Source: Viscum album (lineage: Eukaryota; Streptophyta; Magnoliopsida; Santalales; Viscaceae). Taken from it: a stretch of DNA of 64,000 nucleotides. Below the pieces are notes generated by a model. It did not search any database. It saw only the letters and a list, made by a program, of their open reading frames with translations, and was not told the origin of the DNA. This document shows positions 1 through 11,264 of this stretch, one piece after another. The stretch's first letter is position 1, and the number at the start of each line of letters is the position of its first letter. The stretch lies in assembly GCA_963277665.1 (NCBI GenBank), contig OY728121.1, forward strand, positions 1,656,002,062 to 1,656,066,061, written 5' to 3'. The translations under genes were made by a program, and so were the position numbers.

Positions 1-2530
1 ATCCAATGAGCACTCACTGAATGAAATCAATGCTAGATACCTAAATATAAAACATTAGATGTGCAGAAACACACACACACACACACACCTATTTATATTC
101 AATATGTGTTAAAAACTTTACCATTAGGATTTCAACAGATTCTATGCTATTCCTTTCATATTATATTTTATAAATTCTAGTTTGAACATAATTTATAAAA
201 AAAGTTCTTCACTTCAGAAATAATTAATAGAAAATATCATGTTATACTATGATTTTAAAACCAGGTTAAAACTATTTTAAAAAGAAGAAACACACAAATT
301 TTCAAAAATAATAGTTTTAATCCTTACCAAAAATCTAAAATTTAATTCAAAACCACATTTAAAAGCACTAAAATAGGACTTTTAAATCCATTAAAAAAAT
401 ATACATTTTCTCCATCTTTTCTAAAAACATTTTCAAATTCCTTGTTGGAAAAATGTCACTTTCCCTTTTGAAAATTATTTTTTATAAACTATTTATAAAT
501 TATTTTTATAGTAAAAAACCATAATCACATACAAGTCAAAACACAATGACACCAATTTATCAATGGAAGAAAATAAAACAACACGCAACCAAATCATGGT
601 GTCATGCAATCGAATGCCAAGGGATATAATCAAGGTACACATATTGGGCTCCCCTAAATCATCCATATAAAGATATAAGAATAATGAGAAACTCTCAATG
701 ACTAAATTAACATGATCTTAGACTAGTGAAATAAACCCTAGTTCAACCTATAGGAAACTATTTTTACCAAAAGTCCCATCAACCTTTATTGGCCATATAA
801 CCATCCTAAGAGCACAAAACTAATGGGGGGAACATAATTATTCCTAGAAGCACTAAACATATATGGAAATTGACCCCCTACAAATAGAAATATCCACACT
901 AGGGATTTTATATATCAAAACCACTACTCATTTACCTTGGACTACCATGACAGCAATGAAATGAGATAACCAAAAACAAACTACATGATCATTTCATAAA
1001 TAAGAATTTTAAAACAAATGCAATAAACCCAATCTAATATCCCAAAAACTCATACAAAATAATACATTTCACATAATTTAATAAGTATTTGCAATAAAGA
1101 AATATAAAACATCCCATTGGGACCTCAATATATATCATATATAATATAAAATAATGGGATTAACAATGAGGAAAGTCATAATTCCAAATAATATATTTTT
1201 TAAAAAGTTCCAAATTGGCCATTGGAAATACACTTATAATGCTAAGGAATTTTACATCATTTAAAATTTAATAATTTAAACCTTATTTTAAATCAATTGG
1301 TTCCAAGAAAACCTTTTGAAGTCACCCATTCATGTTTTAAAACACATTAAGTACTTAAAGACTCAAAATCTCAACTAACATTATATATGGGGGCGAAACA
1401 CAATTCTTAAGTAAACTATGTCATTTAAAAGGTAAAACACACTATTTAAAAATAAAACAGTGTCAAAAACCCTTATAAACCATTAAATTCATTTTTAAAG
1501 AGACACTTATTTTTTTTTTGAAACACTAGGCATGTGATAAGTCCATTCCATATGTTAAAACCATTTGGAAAACATTTCGAACCCACCAGGAGCAGTACAT
1601 ATAGGAATAATTTGGAAAGAAAGTAAATTCAAAACATTCAAAAAATTGATCATGTAATATAAGGGAATGACTTAAAAACAAATCCCTCTTTCTATGTGGA
1701 ATAATTCGAAACATGTCACCTAATGTGGAAAATACTTCACTAAACAAGGAAACACCATGAATAACCCCTAAATACTAAAAATACCCAGTGATTAGATCTT
1801 CCCCAAACCTTAAATTCCATCCTTATAGCTATTAGGGTTTAATCAAGGATCAAAATCCAAGATTAAATGAGAAAGTAGTAATAGAGGAGGAAGAATGAGG
1901 GGAAGTACCTTATGAAATCCCCTTGAAACTCATATAGGAGGCCATAAATTTAAAGGAAAGGAAATGTTGGAGTTCCCAATGCCCCAAGTTTGGTATAGTG
2001 AGGGTAGGAGAAGATAGAGGCATAGAGGCTAAAAATTTGATAGAGGATTTAGTGAAATTTCATGTTTTAATGAAATATTTAATCTTTCAGGGTTTTACCG
2101 CAAGGTTTAGAAAACCATAATCTAACCATGAAGGATCCACTTGATGGAAACAACATAATCACATAGTTAGGATGCATGATTTACTAAACTATGCACCAAA
2201 AGTAAAAATATACATTATTAAAATTATAGAGCCCCTCATATTCTTACTGCAGGGCTTTCATTAACCATGTAAAGTTGTGTTCCAACACCATTATTCATAA
2301 AAGCAACTACAGGGTTTCCACAAATTTTTACACACTTTGGACCCAACTGTGTTTTAAAAGTTATGACAACTCATGTGTTGAATAAAATGAATAAAAAGAA
2401 TCCATGTGTAAGTGTATTCACATAGATTCCCCTAAATCATGCACACTAACCATGAAACAAAGTTTATTTATAGATTTTTTAAATTTTAAATCAAACTCTT
2501 ATTGTTTTTAAATACCCAAAAATATTTAAA
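1..2530 (-). repeat. Probable decayed gypsy LTR, minus strand (left end outside window)
   Basis: This stretch has no coding similarity that I can read. Its minus strand has the layout seen in the better-preserved gypsy LTRs of this window. A cluster of short inverted motifs lies at about 2,100-2,350 (for example GTTTAGTAAATCATGC around 2,170-2,190). Below it are a pyrimidine-rich leader and a splice-donor-like TAAGGTAC at about 1,915-1,922. By analogy with the LTR at 16,145-18,964, the LTR start should lie near 2,530. Both boundaries are estimates and no partner copy was found. It could also be a solo LTR or a 3' LTR whose element is deleted. Confidence 0.35.
69..88. repeat. (AC)n microsatellite
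   Basis: A pure run of AC dinucleotides, about ten units, lies in otherwise AT-rich DNA. No associated gene is visible. Confidence 0.9.
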
Positions 2531-5184
2531 AAATGAAACCTTAACATACAAGTGTCACACACTTAGCCTACAACCATTATTTTTATACCTGATTGGAACC
2601 AACTTATACACTACATTTGGAGGATTCGTCCTCTACAATGTGAGTGATGGGTCTACTAATGACACTATGTGTATAATAAATTTTTTTTCTTACCTAATGG
2701 TGACATCTCACCAAATGGTTCTTAGTTGAAGGCCCCATTTCTTAGTTGGTTAGTGGTAGGAGACTTAAGGGATTTCACGATCATTCCACAACCCTAACTT
2801 AGGATCCTAACTAGATGGATATGTGGTGGGATCATATTTTTTATAAGATAAAAGAATGATTATTTAATATTATCTCGGTGGTTTTTTTCAACGTGGGCAC
2901 ATAAATCCATAAATAACTACTACTTGATTCAATTACATTCCTATCAGTACCCTGCAACCAGTGCTTTAAAGTTTTGAGTTGATCATTAGGTAATTAGAGT
3001 ACTAGTGAATAGATACGTCGAACTCCACACCAACTCAAGGTTTCCATGTCTAAATATATAACTCATGGATCATTGATATCATTTCCCTAAATTCCTAAAC
3101 CATCCTCACATAACCCCTATATCTATACTCCAATACTACAAATGACCCAACCCGATACCACTTTTACATGACTCAACCCATATAAACCCCTCTTAGATCA
3201 CATATAATTTGAGTGTGCGACCGAAATCCCACCTAAATTAGGTTAAGGGCAGGTGACTTTCACCAGTACGAAATAACACATCTATGGGAGGACTTATCCT
3301 ATACAATATGTATAAAATGTATATCTATATAGTAGAAAATAATGATGAAAACTAATGAAATTACCCATTGTAAAAAATATTGGATGTGAGACATGATAAA
3401 AATGTACATAACATTATAGATAAAGTAACTAAAAAAATAAGGAAAAAAATGATGGGAACTCTGCGATGTATTAGTTCAAAAAAAGAACAATAAATTTGAT
3501 CACCACCTGAGAGCACCACTAAGCTTCTACTCCACTAACATCGCATCCACCATGTTCACTATCAGACTACCTACCATCCATATAAGACTCAAAAAATTTG
3601 TGTGGATAAATAATATAGGGATGATTATAAATTTACACAGTTAGATTCCTTGAAAACCAAGATGATAAAAATTACAATATAAGCTAACCCACAACCCATG
3701 ATAAAGAAGAAATTCCAGAATAGGATGAAACCCATACTTTGTTAAGTATAAGGAAAATGGAACACGAGAGTATCCCAATAATCAAAAACTAACCACACGA
3801 GGATTGAATACTTTAATAAACTCTAGGGGATCCATAGTACCTAATTTTATAAAAATACATATCAAAAGTTGAAATCTGTAGTGGGGGACCCATGGATTGC
3901 TAAGGTATTTAGATCAGTAGAGGGATTACTGACCCCAGTGGAGGAACCACACCTCATTGAGTTTAGAATTTATATTGAGGGAGTACCAACTCTATATATT
4001 GAGGAATAACGACTCATCAATGGGAGGGTTCTTGAATCCAACTCTCTTATAGGGGACCCATACCTTGTTATGACCAAGGGAATTTCAACCCCAAGTCTAA
4101 ATTAAAGGATCCTTTCCCAGAGTATGTGGGGGAGTACCGGAGCCCATATTGTATATAAGATATCCATACACTTTCATCAGTATATTTTCAATGGAGTGAC
4201 CAACCCCATGTTAATTATAATTTCCTCACCAAAATTCGGTCACTCGACTTATGGGTGGCTTGGTCATATACTTACAATAACCCAAGTCATGTTGTTTCCT
4301 ACAAAAAAAATTTCTCTATAGGCCACATGGATTTTTTCCCTAGGAAATAACTAGAAATATAACCATATACTCTTCAATCCACTTACCATAGAGTAACATG
4401 GTGTGTAGTCAAAAATTTAACATCATGTGACATCTAACAGTATCCTAGAAGTCCGACTCAATATTGGATATTGATACATAATGTGTTTTTTATAAATTAC
4501 TCTCTACTTGATCATAAATCTGATATAAAAAAACTTATCCATATGAAAATATTATTTTATCACTGATATTTCAATTGAATTTACCTTACATACACTACTT
4601 TATGATCTCCAATGATGTCAACACACCTCCAATATTTGTCGCCTCCCTCTATCAAAACCCCTCCAGCTGACCATCAACAAAATTGTATTAAACCATCGAT
4701 GTTCATGCACCTCCCTATTTATAATTGTAATATTTTTCACTTCCACATATCTCCATTTCCCCATCACCACCATCATTCATCACTGGACACCACCAGGGTC
4801 AATGCATTTTCACCTGAGTTTTTTTGTTGAATAGAATGTTGCCTTGGGTAGAAAACCAAGGCACAATTATTATAAAAATAATTGATTACAAAAGTATGAA
4901 AGATATAAACATATTACAATCCTTATTATGAAAGACAAGTGAATCATTAGGAAGATCCTCAAACCAAGTGATATCTCTATTTAATCCCTTGTTATCAAGG
5001 ACATAAATGACTATGTTGGATTCACAATATATGTGAGTGATGATGTTGTTAATGTCGAGAAGAGAGGAGGTGCGGTCTATCCAATAGGTGGTGATTGACC
5101 ATGCAAGGTGTATCACTCCATTGATTATGGGAATAATGAGATATTGATTGATGATATAAATATATTAAAAGGACTACAACCTCA
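2531..5184. other. Unclassified AT-rich intergenic sequence
   Basis: No protein similarity was recognised on either strand; the ORFs here (up to 76 codons) look like chance frames. At 3,890-4,060 there are several short related phrases of the type GAGGAATAACGACTC and GGGAGTACCAACTC, which suggests a very decayed short tandem repeat. Around 4,710-4,830 a plus-strand CCTATTTATA is followed by a pyrimidine-rich stretch, resembling an LTR promoter and leader, but no matching LTR could be paired with it. This is probably old retrotransposon debris. Confidence 0.4.
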
Positions 5185-7398
5185 TGTTACCATCTTTCTG
5201 GGACATCCAACCCCTTTTATGATCATTTGGGTATTATTTTGGGTCATTTTTGGAGACTTTTGAAAATTTTGTAAGTTTTTAGGGCTATGCATGGTTGGAA
5301 TATGGTTAGGGAAAACTCTATGGTTATCATAATAAGCTATGTTCCTTGATACAATATTATAAATGGGGAGTGCATAGTTAGTGGAAACCATGTGGCCAAC
5401 CCCTAAAACCAAGTGTCTTAGGAAAGTGGGAAGAGAAAAGGTTGTGCACAATCTCCAAACCATGTGGCCAGACTTTGCACTATTTATCAAGTAGCCCAAG
5501 TGGTAGTACATGGTAAGTAAACTATTTTTCTAACCATGTGGAAATATATATAATCATAGTCATGGTGCACAGTTAGGTGCACAATTATCTACAACAATGC
5601 ATTCTAACATAGGAAACTATGTGATGAGAATTTTAACCCGTAAAAAGTTTTAATTAAATCCCCCAACCCCCATTATGAATTTGAAATATCTCATAATCAA
5701 AACTAATCCATGAATTTGGATTTTAGTGTCTCTATAGATAGTAATTTTCCTCATAAAACCCCTTTATTATTATATTGAAGTGTTAGTGGATGCGATTGAC
5801 CCCTCTCCGATAAGTGTAGTCACTTTGATATAGAAGCCTCCTTTATTATGTTCTCTCCTTATTTGAGAGTGATGGATCCTCCAGTTATTAGTGGATCTAA
5901 AACTTTATTTGATGGGCTGTATTTATAGGGATTCCTACTTGATTTACTCAACTTTTTCTCTCCATTAGTGGTTCCCATTTTGGGTGTTTGATTAAACATG
6001 TGATTATTGGTAGGTGGTTCATAAGGATTTTTCTACAAATAAAACCTTGATTTTCTTGATTAATTTGGAATGTATTTTCCATTTTGAACCTTGATTATCT
6101 AGGATTTATAATTTTTTAAAAATTTATAATGTTTTTGAAACAAAAACTTTTTTTTCATAGTGTTTGAAATTATTGTGTGGATTTGAGGAAATATTGCATG
6201 AAATGAAAAGTGATTTGATGAAATTATTTCATATTGATTATTGAGAAATATATATGTAAATTAAAGTTTCTTTTTAAAGGAATTGATTTGATAAAAACCT
6301 AAGATATTGTTTTTAATTTTAAGCGGCATGTTGAGACATGAAATTTTGAATTTGAACTGTGAATGATGAATTGGAATGAAAATAATATTTTTCCTTGATT
6401 GATTGATTGAAATAACATGATTTATAGGTTAGTTAGTGGGTGATTAAGAAGAGAAAAATAGGACTCTGTCCCCCTAAAAATAGATTTATAATGAAATATC
6501 CAACTTATCCAAATTTATTAAGAATTTAAGTGATGGGTTTTTGATTGATTACATCCCAACGGCTTGGTCTGTAGGGAAGTGTTCACACGTTGATTCATAA
6601 TTTATTGGTAGAGTAGTGAAAGGATCCTAATGAAAATAAATAACTAACCTGAGGTCATATGACCATGGTTCTTTATTTTTTTTGATTATTTTAATTTCAT
6701 TGATTATATAACTATATTTATTCATTCTATCTTATTTATTGAAAATATTCATTTAATAATACTTTTTTTATACTTTCCATCTACTTTACATGAAAGATTT
6801 TTTTTAAAAAAATTTGAAAATGAATTTTCATACATTTCCTTTCTTTAAATTAAAGCATAAATGATTTTTTTGTTGTGGAATTTCTTATGGAAAATTTGGC
6901 GAAATATGACTAAAATATTTTTCTCTCACACACTACCTTTACCTTCAAGAGTTTTTAGATGATGTTATGCCTATTACAAGAAAACAGAAAGCGCCAGTTG
7001 GAGGTGGTGGGTGTGATTGATTTATGGGGAATTGGGTTATGGTGGTGACCAATTGAGTCATTATCAACTTTTTACATGGATAATTTTAGTTTTCATCTTT
7101 ATAAATACTTTATCATCATTTTGGATGATGTATTGTTTTGGTATCTTTATTTGTCTACTTGTGGTACTTTCTCCTTGAGGGGTGTATGACCTACTGACTG
7201 TTGACTGTTGAATTTTTACTATTATATTTTCCACTATTCTATATTAATGATTTTTACTTAGGTTAAATCATTCCCTCTAACCATTCATTGATGCCTTGGT
7301 GTTATTTTCTTTCCCCTAAGGATCAAGAATTCCATTTGGACTATATTAATACCAAATTGGGTACCGTTTTACCAGGGTATTCAAAATAGTTCATGAAA
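5185..7398 (+). repeat. 5' LTR of the chromovirus
   Basis: It pairs with 19,949-22,037 as a diverged direct repeat. Matching landmarks include the phrase GGAGACTT near the start, the short inverted motifs with AAACCATG/AAACTATG at 5,280-5,630, a shared segment around 5,640 and 20,455, and GGGTACC near the end (about 7,360 and 21,999). The start TGTTACC and the end just before the primer-binding site were chosen from this alignment. An ORF of 109 codons on the minus strand at 5,182-5,511 lies inside the LTR and is not regarded as a gene. Confidence 0.75.
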
Positions 7399-7402
7399 AA
7401 AA

Positions 7403-7414
7403 TGGTATTAGAGA
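7403..7414 (+). other. Primer-binding site (initiator tRNA-Met type)
   Basis: TGGTATTAGAGA follows the 5' LTR after a short A-run. It matches 10 of 12 bases of TGGTATCAGAGC, the common plant retrotransposon site complementary to the 3' end of initiator tRNA-Met. Confidence 0.75.
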
Positions 7415-7959
7415 ATTTTTTGTTTATTTTCTTGATGTTGGTATACCATTTGGGATATACTGGTAGATAAAGGGTAGAATTATCAGGAAAAGGTGTGGTT
7501 TGGATGTAATTTCTTGACCAGATCTCATTATAGTAAGCCTTATGTTACTATAGGTGTTTGGGGAGGAGTTTATTTGGTGAATAAATTAATATAATTATTT
7601 TACTCACTAAATTTTATCTATGTATTTTAAAATCCCAAAAAAATTAATTATATATGATTTAATTTATTTTCTTGTATATCTTGATGGAGTTGATAATCTG
7701 AGTATCTTTGCTGATGTTTTCATGTTTCATGTTGATGTTATGTAGTACCATGACCCCCGAAAGTCATTTGAACAAAAATGAAGAGGGATTTTTTTGATAA
7801 AACACCAAATAAAAACCCTCCAGTTGATCAAAACCTCATTGATATAATGGTTCATTCCATCTGAGCTGTGGTACATGTTGTCACACCCATTCCCATTAAG
7901 GTTCTAGTAGTGGAATCTTGAAGGGATGAAGTTATAGACTATGTTTAGGAGTTTATTTA
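7415..7959 (+). other. Untranslated leader of the chromovirus
   Basis: This lies between the primer-binding site and the first readable gag similarity. No domain was recognised. The start of the gag gene probably lies in its second half, around 7,740-7,900, but no start codon can be defended. Confidence 0.4.
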
Positions 7960-8500
7960 TAAGAAACCACCATCTATACAAGGATCAAATGATAATTAGG
8001 TGACATAATATTGCTTTAAAATGATTTAATTGATTTTCTAGTTTTTATAAATTCTAGACTCAATAATGGTGAACTGTACTACCTTCAATCTTGAAGGGCA
8101 TATCAGGAGGTGGTTGTATTTGATGGTTACAACAATTAAGAATAAAGGTTTGGAATGTAAATACTTTAAAGAAACTTTAATAAATCCATTAAATCAAGAT
8201 TCAATAGTATTTGGAAATTATATAGAGTTTATTATCCTCTCACAAGGAGATTGAATCACGAATTATCTTGTAAGTCACTTTTCAAAACTTGTTTAGTTTT
8301 ATCCAAAGGTAATATCAAATAAGCATCTAAATGCCTGGTGATTTGAAACGGGTCTTCATTTTGATATCCAATATTAGGTTTTGTTTATTAATCTCACCAT
8401 ATATGAAGATGTGCTAGACAGATCTTTGATGTATAAGCTTGACCTGGATGGTAAGTTAGCGTTGATGGCAGTTCTTGATACACCCAATGGAATTTCTATT
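7960..8500 (+). pseudogene. gag: Chromovirus gag remnant
   Basis: Translated pieces match the retrotransposon gag (capsid-like) domain that assembles the cytoplasmic particle. PPSIQGS lies at about 7,970. The stretch reading TFNLEGHIRRWL (8,084-8,120) corresponds to the family's ATFMLEGEARRWW region. FIILSQGD at about 8,230 corresponds to the ELTQGDMTV region, and FETGLHFDIQ at about 8,343 corresponds to the FExGLRxDIQ region near the end of the capsid domain. Several frames have to be used and stops are present, so it is not functional. No zinc knuckle was readable between here and protease. Confidence 0.8.
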
Positions 8501-8859
8501 AGATCCTTTAATGGAAAGAGTAAGAGGGATGATTCTCATGGTGGATCATGATAATAGAAAACATGAATACCTTGTTCAATGTCAATAAATGGACCATTTA
8601 CTTCTAATGTTAAATTATTGGGAATTCATGGTGGGTTTGATCATATGCCCCAAAGCACAGTGGTTTGTTTGGTCACTCAGGTCTCATCAAGAAGTTATAT
8701 CATGTTTTTTATAGCCCATAGAATGTCCTAAGATTATCAACACCTAAAATAATTGTGTTTTAGATTTAATATTCTAGAAATAGGGGGTTACATCCACAAA
8801 CATATAGAATAAAGCTTCTTTACATAGTGGATGTGTCTCTATAGGAAGACGATTAAGGT

Positions 8860-9330
8860 CTAATGATAGTGAGAGTCACCATCACTATTTATTTATCTTT
8901 TTTGAGTTCTTTATTTGATGATGGTGCATATAATTCATTCACATTGACTCATATTTTAAATTTTCTAAACATTCCTACAGATATTATCCTTTTTTGTGAT
9001 GGATATTTCTATGCCCCACAAAATGAAGAGAGAGAAGTATCTCTGATGACCCTGTTGTACCTTATCATTTTTGAAGATTGAGATAAAATTTTATTTTATG
9101 CTTTGTAACATAAAACCTTTGGATATTATTACTAAAATGGATTTGACGACTGGGCTTATATCCCTGACTGAATATTATCTTTAGTGGGTCTATTTTCCTA
9201 CCATCTATGGGGTGTGCTATGTTTTCTAGGGAGAATGGGACTTGAGATCAAGTAGAACTTGACCTCATATTTTGGAGTTGGGTAGTATGATATCTATTTT
9301 CTCTTTATACCTATATAAATAATCTTTGAG
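8860..9330 (+). pseudogene. Chromovirus aspartic protease remnant
   Basis: The reading frame at 8,863-9,081 (72 codons) aligns with the Ty3/gypsy retropepsin that cuts Gag-Pol into mature proteins. The active-site loop, normally LFDSGA or LFDTGA, reads LFDDGA at 8,911-8,928. The catalytic Asp is kept but the Ser/Thr is changed to Asp. The following NSFT matches the family's HSFI. Downstream, pieces around 9,130-9,170 recall the region around the MDWL motif. The pieces near 9,330 lead into the protease-RT linker. Confidence 0.75.
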
Positions 9331-9394
9331 TAATAATATACCTCTAGTGGTAGTTTAGTTTACCAAAACATTTCCATTTGGATTTTCTAGATTT

Positions 9395-10650
9395 ACACTG
9401 GTGAGGGAGGTAGAGTTTTCTATGACTTGGTATGAGGTACCTATCCTATCTCCATTCCCTATTACCATGTCAAAAATAGATGAATTGATGTATTTAGAGA
9501 CCAAGTTGGATGATTTTTTGGATAATGGATTCATTCAATTGAGTGTGTCTCCTTTTTATAAAGAAATATGAAATAAACTTTCATCTTTGCATTGATTAAT
9601 GCAAACTAAATAAATTAATGATAAAGAACATGTATATATTTCACTGAATTAATTTTTTATTTGATCAATAAAGAAGGGTGAAGTGGTTCTCAAAGATTTA
9701 TCTTCAGTATGGTTATCACAAACTTAGAATCAAAGAGTATTATATCCCAAAGTCATCCTAATGGAGTATGCATGGACAATATGAGTAAATTGTTATACCC
9801 TTTTGACTGAATAATGCTCTTCAAGTTTTTATAGTACTAATGAAAAAAATATTCCATGAGTATCTTGATTATTTCATGGTGTTTTTTGTGGATGAAATAT
9901 TGGTATACTCTAAAACTGAGGAAGATCAGGCATGTCATCTGAGAGTAGTTATAAAAACTTTGATTGATAATTTTTTTCTAAGCTATTGAAATGTAGTTTT
10001 TGGATTTAGTATGTGAAGTTCCTGGGACACTTGGTCTCGAAAAATACTATTCCACTTAATCCTGATAAGGTATTAGTTTTTATGGGATAGAAACAAATAT
10101 GTAATGTTTTTGAGATTTATAGGTTATTTGGAATCAGAGTGTATTATCATTGGTTTATTAAATATTTATCAAAGATGGATTCTTTAATGACTGCTCTCAC
10201 ATGGAAAGGGTTAAAGTTATTATAGGATTTGAAATTTTATTTTTTTATGAGTTTAAGACCCTTTTGAATTATATGATAGGGTCAAAACTTGATGAAGATA
10301 GATTGGTCTATGTGGTCTTTTGTGATGATTTAGTTTTATATTTAGGACGAGTTCTCATGTAGGGAGGTCATGTGGTATCTTATGGTTCCCGATGAATTTG
10401 GAAACATGAGTAAAACTATCCTAATCATGAACTATAACTTGAAATAGTGATGTATTATGAAAATAGTTCGTTGTGTTATCTCTTTGGAAAAAGCTTTACC
10501 AATTTTTCCAATCACAAAATCCCAAGTTATAACTTCTCTCAAAAATAATTTGAATCTCCATTAGAGGCAATGGTTGGAGTAACTATAATCACTTTATTTT
10601 ACATTGCCTATACCCACGGTAAGGAGATTTTTTTTGAAGATGATTTGTGT
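9395..10650 (+). pseudogene. Chromovirus reverse transcriptase and RNase H remnant
   Basis: This encodes the polymerase that copies element RNA into DNA, plus the nuclease that removes the RNA strand. Readable RT blocks include KLDDFLDNGFIQLSVSP (about 9,505-9,555), FSKIYLQYGYHKLRIKE (about 9,680-9,730) and FFVDEILVYSK (about 9,880-9,915). The catalytic FVDD box therefore reads FVDE. The thumb region follows with VKFLGHLVSK (about 10,013-10,042) and YYHWFIKYLSKM. RNase H is seen as FCDD at about 10,320, then GGHVVSYGSR (about 10,365-10,395) and NYPNHEL (about 10,417-10,437). The block ends in a relic of the DALSRK linker at about 10,638-10,660. Many stops and frame changes make it inactive. 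Confidence 0.9.
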
Positions 10651-10959
10651 AGGAAACTTTCCACCCATGCCAAAATGGATTCATTATAAGGGTGGGATTT
10701 GATGGCTCTCTTTAATCATATGCTTTTGGGTCTTTAGAAGGATGAAAATAAAATTATTATGATAAAAATACAATTTACCTCCTCTCTTATCATGATTATT
10801 TTTCAGGAACAAGATATCTATGATGAGTTTCATAGAATTAAGGTATCTCTTTAATATGGAGAGACCATCTATGAGTGGTTAGTGTCTTCTTAGGGTATAT
10901 TATTCTTTCAGATTCAGTATTTCATACTTTTGAATATGGGAAAATATGTAATGGGGGAT

Positions 10960-11264
10960 TTTTATTTTTCCCTATTGGCAGTACACCCAAGAACCATGAA
11001 TATATTTTATGATATTAGACTAATATTATAGTGTCTATGTATGAGATGAGATATCATTGATTTTGTTGCTCATTGTTATACTTGTTAGTTGGTCACTGAC
11101 AAGCACCATAAATCTTTAGGTTTTCTAAAACCCCTTTCTATGATGAATTACAGGTGGGATGAGATATTGATGGAATTTTTGGTTATGTTTCCAGGTAATC
11201 CTTGAGGTAATAATGTAATATGGGTAGTTATTGACCAACTAAACATACTAGATCACTTTATCCC
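10960..11264 (+). pseudogene. Chromovirus integrase, first part
   Basis: This holds the N-terminal zinc-binding region and the start of the catalytic core. VHPRTMNIFYDIR (about 10,980-11,020) supplies the His residues of the HHCC finger, and CYTC (about 11,075-11,090) supplies the Cys pair. The core starts with WDEILMEFLVMFPG, matching the family's WExIxMDFVxGLP, followed by NNVIWVVIDQLN and DHFIPF (to about 11,264). The first catalytic Asp of the DDE triad falls where the sequence reads MEF, so it is changed to Glu. The gene is cut exactly here by a 7.7 kb insertion and resumes at 18,965. Confidence 0.9.

Noticed and set aside
4612..4830. Possible small His-rich peptide gene (72 codons)
   Set aside because: CAC/CAT/CCC-rich composition of a pyrimidine-rich leader-like stretch explains it. 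There is no similarity or signal beyond an open frame.
5182..5511. 109-codon minus-strand ORF
   Set aside because: It lies wholly inside the chromovirus 5' LTR; the paired 3' LTR does not preserve the frame.
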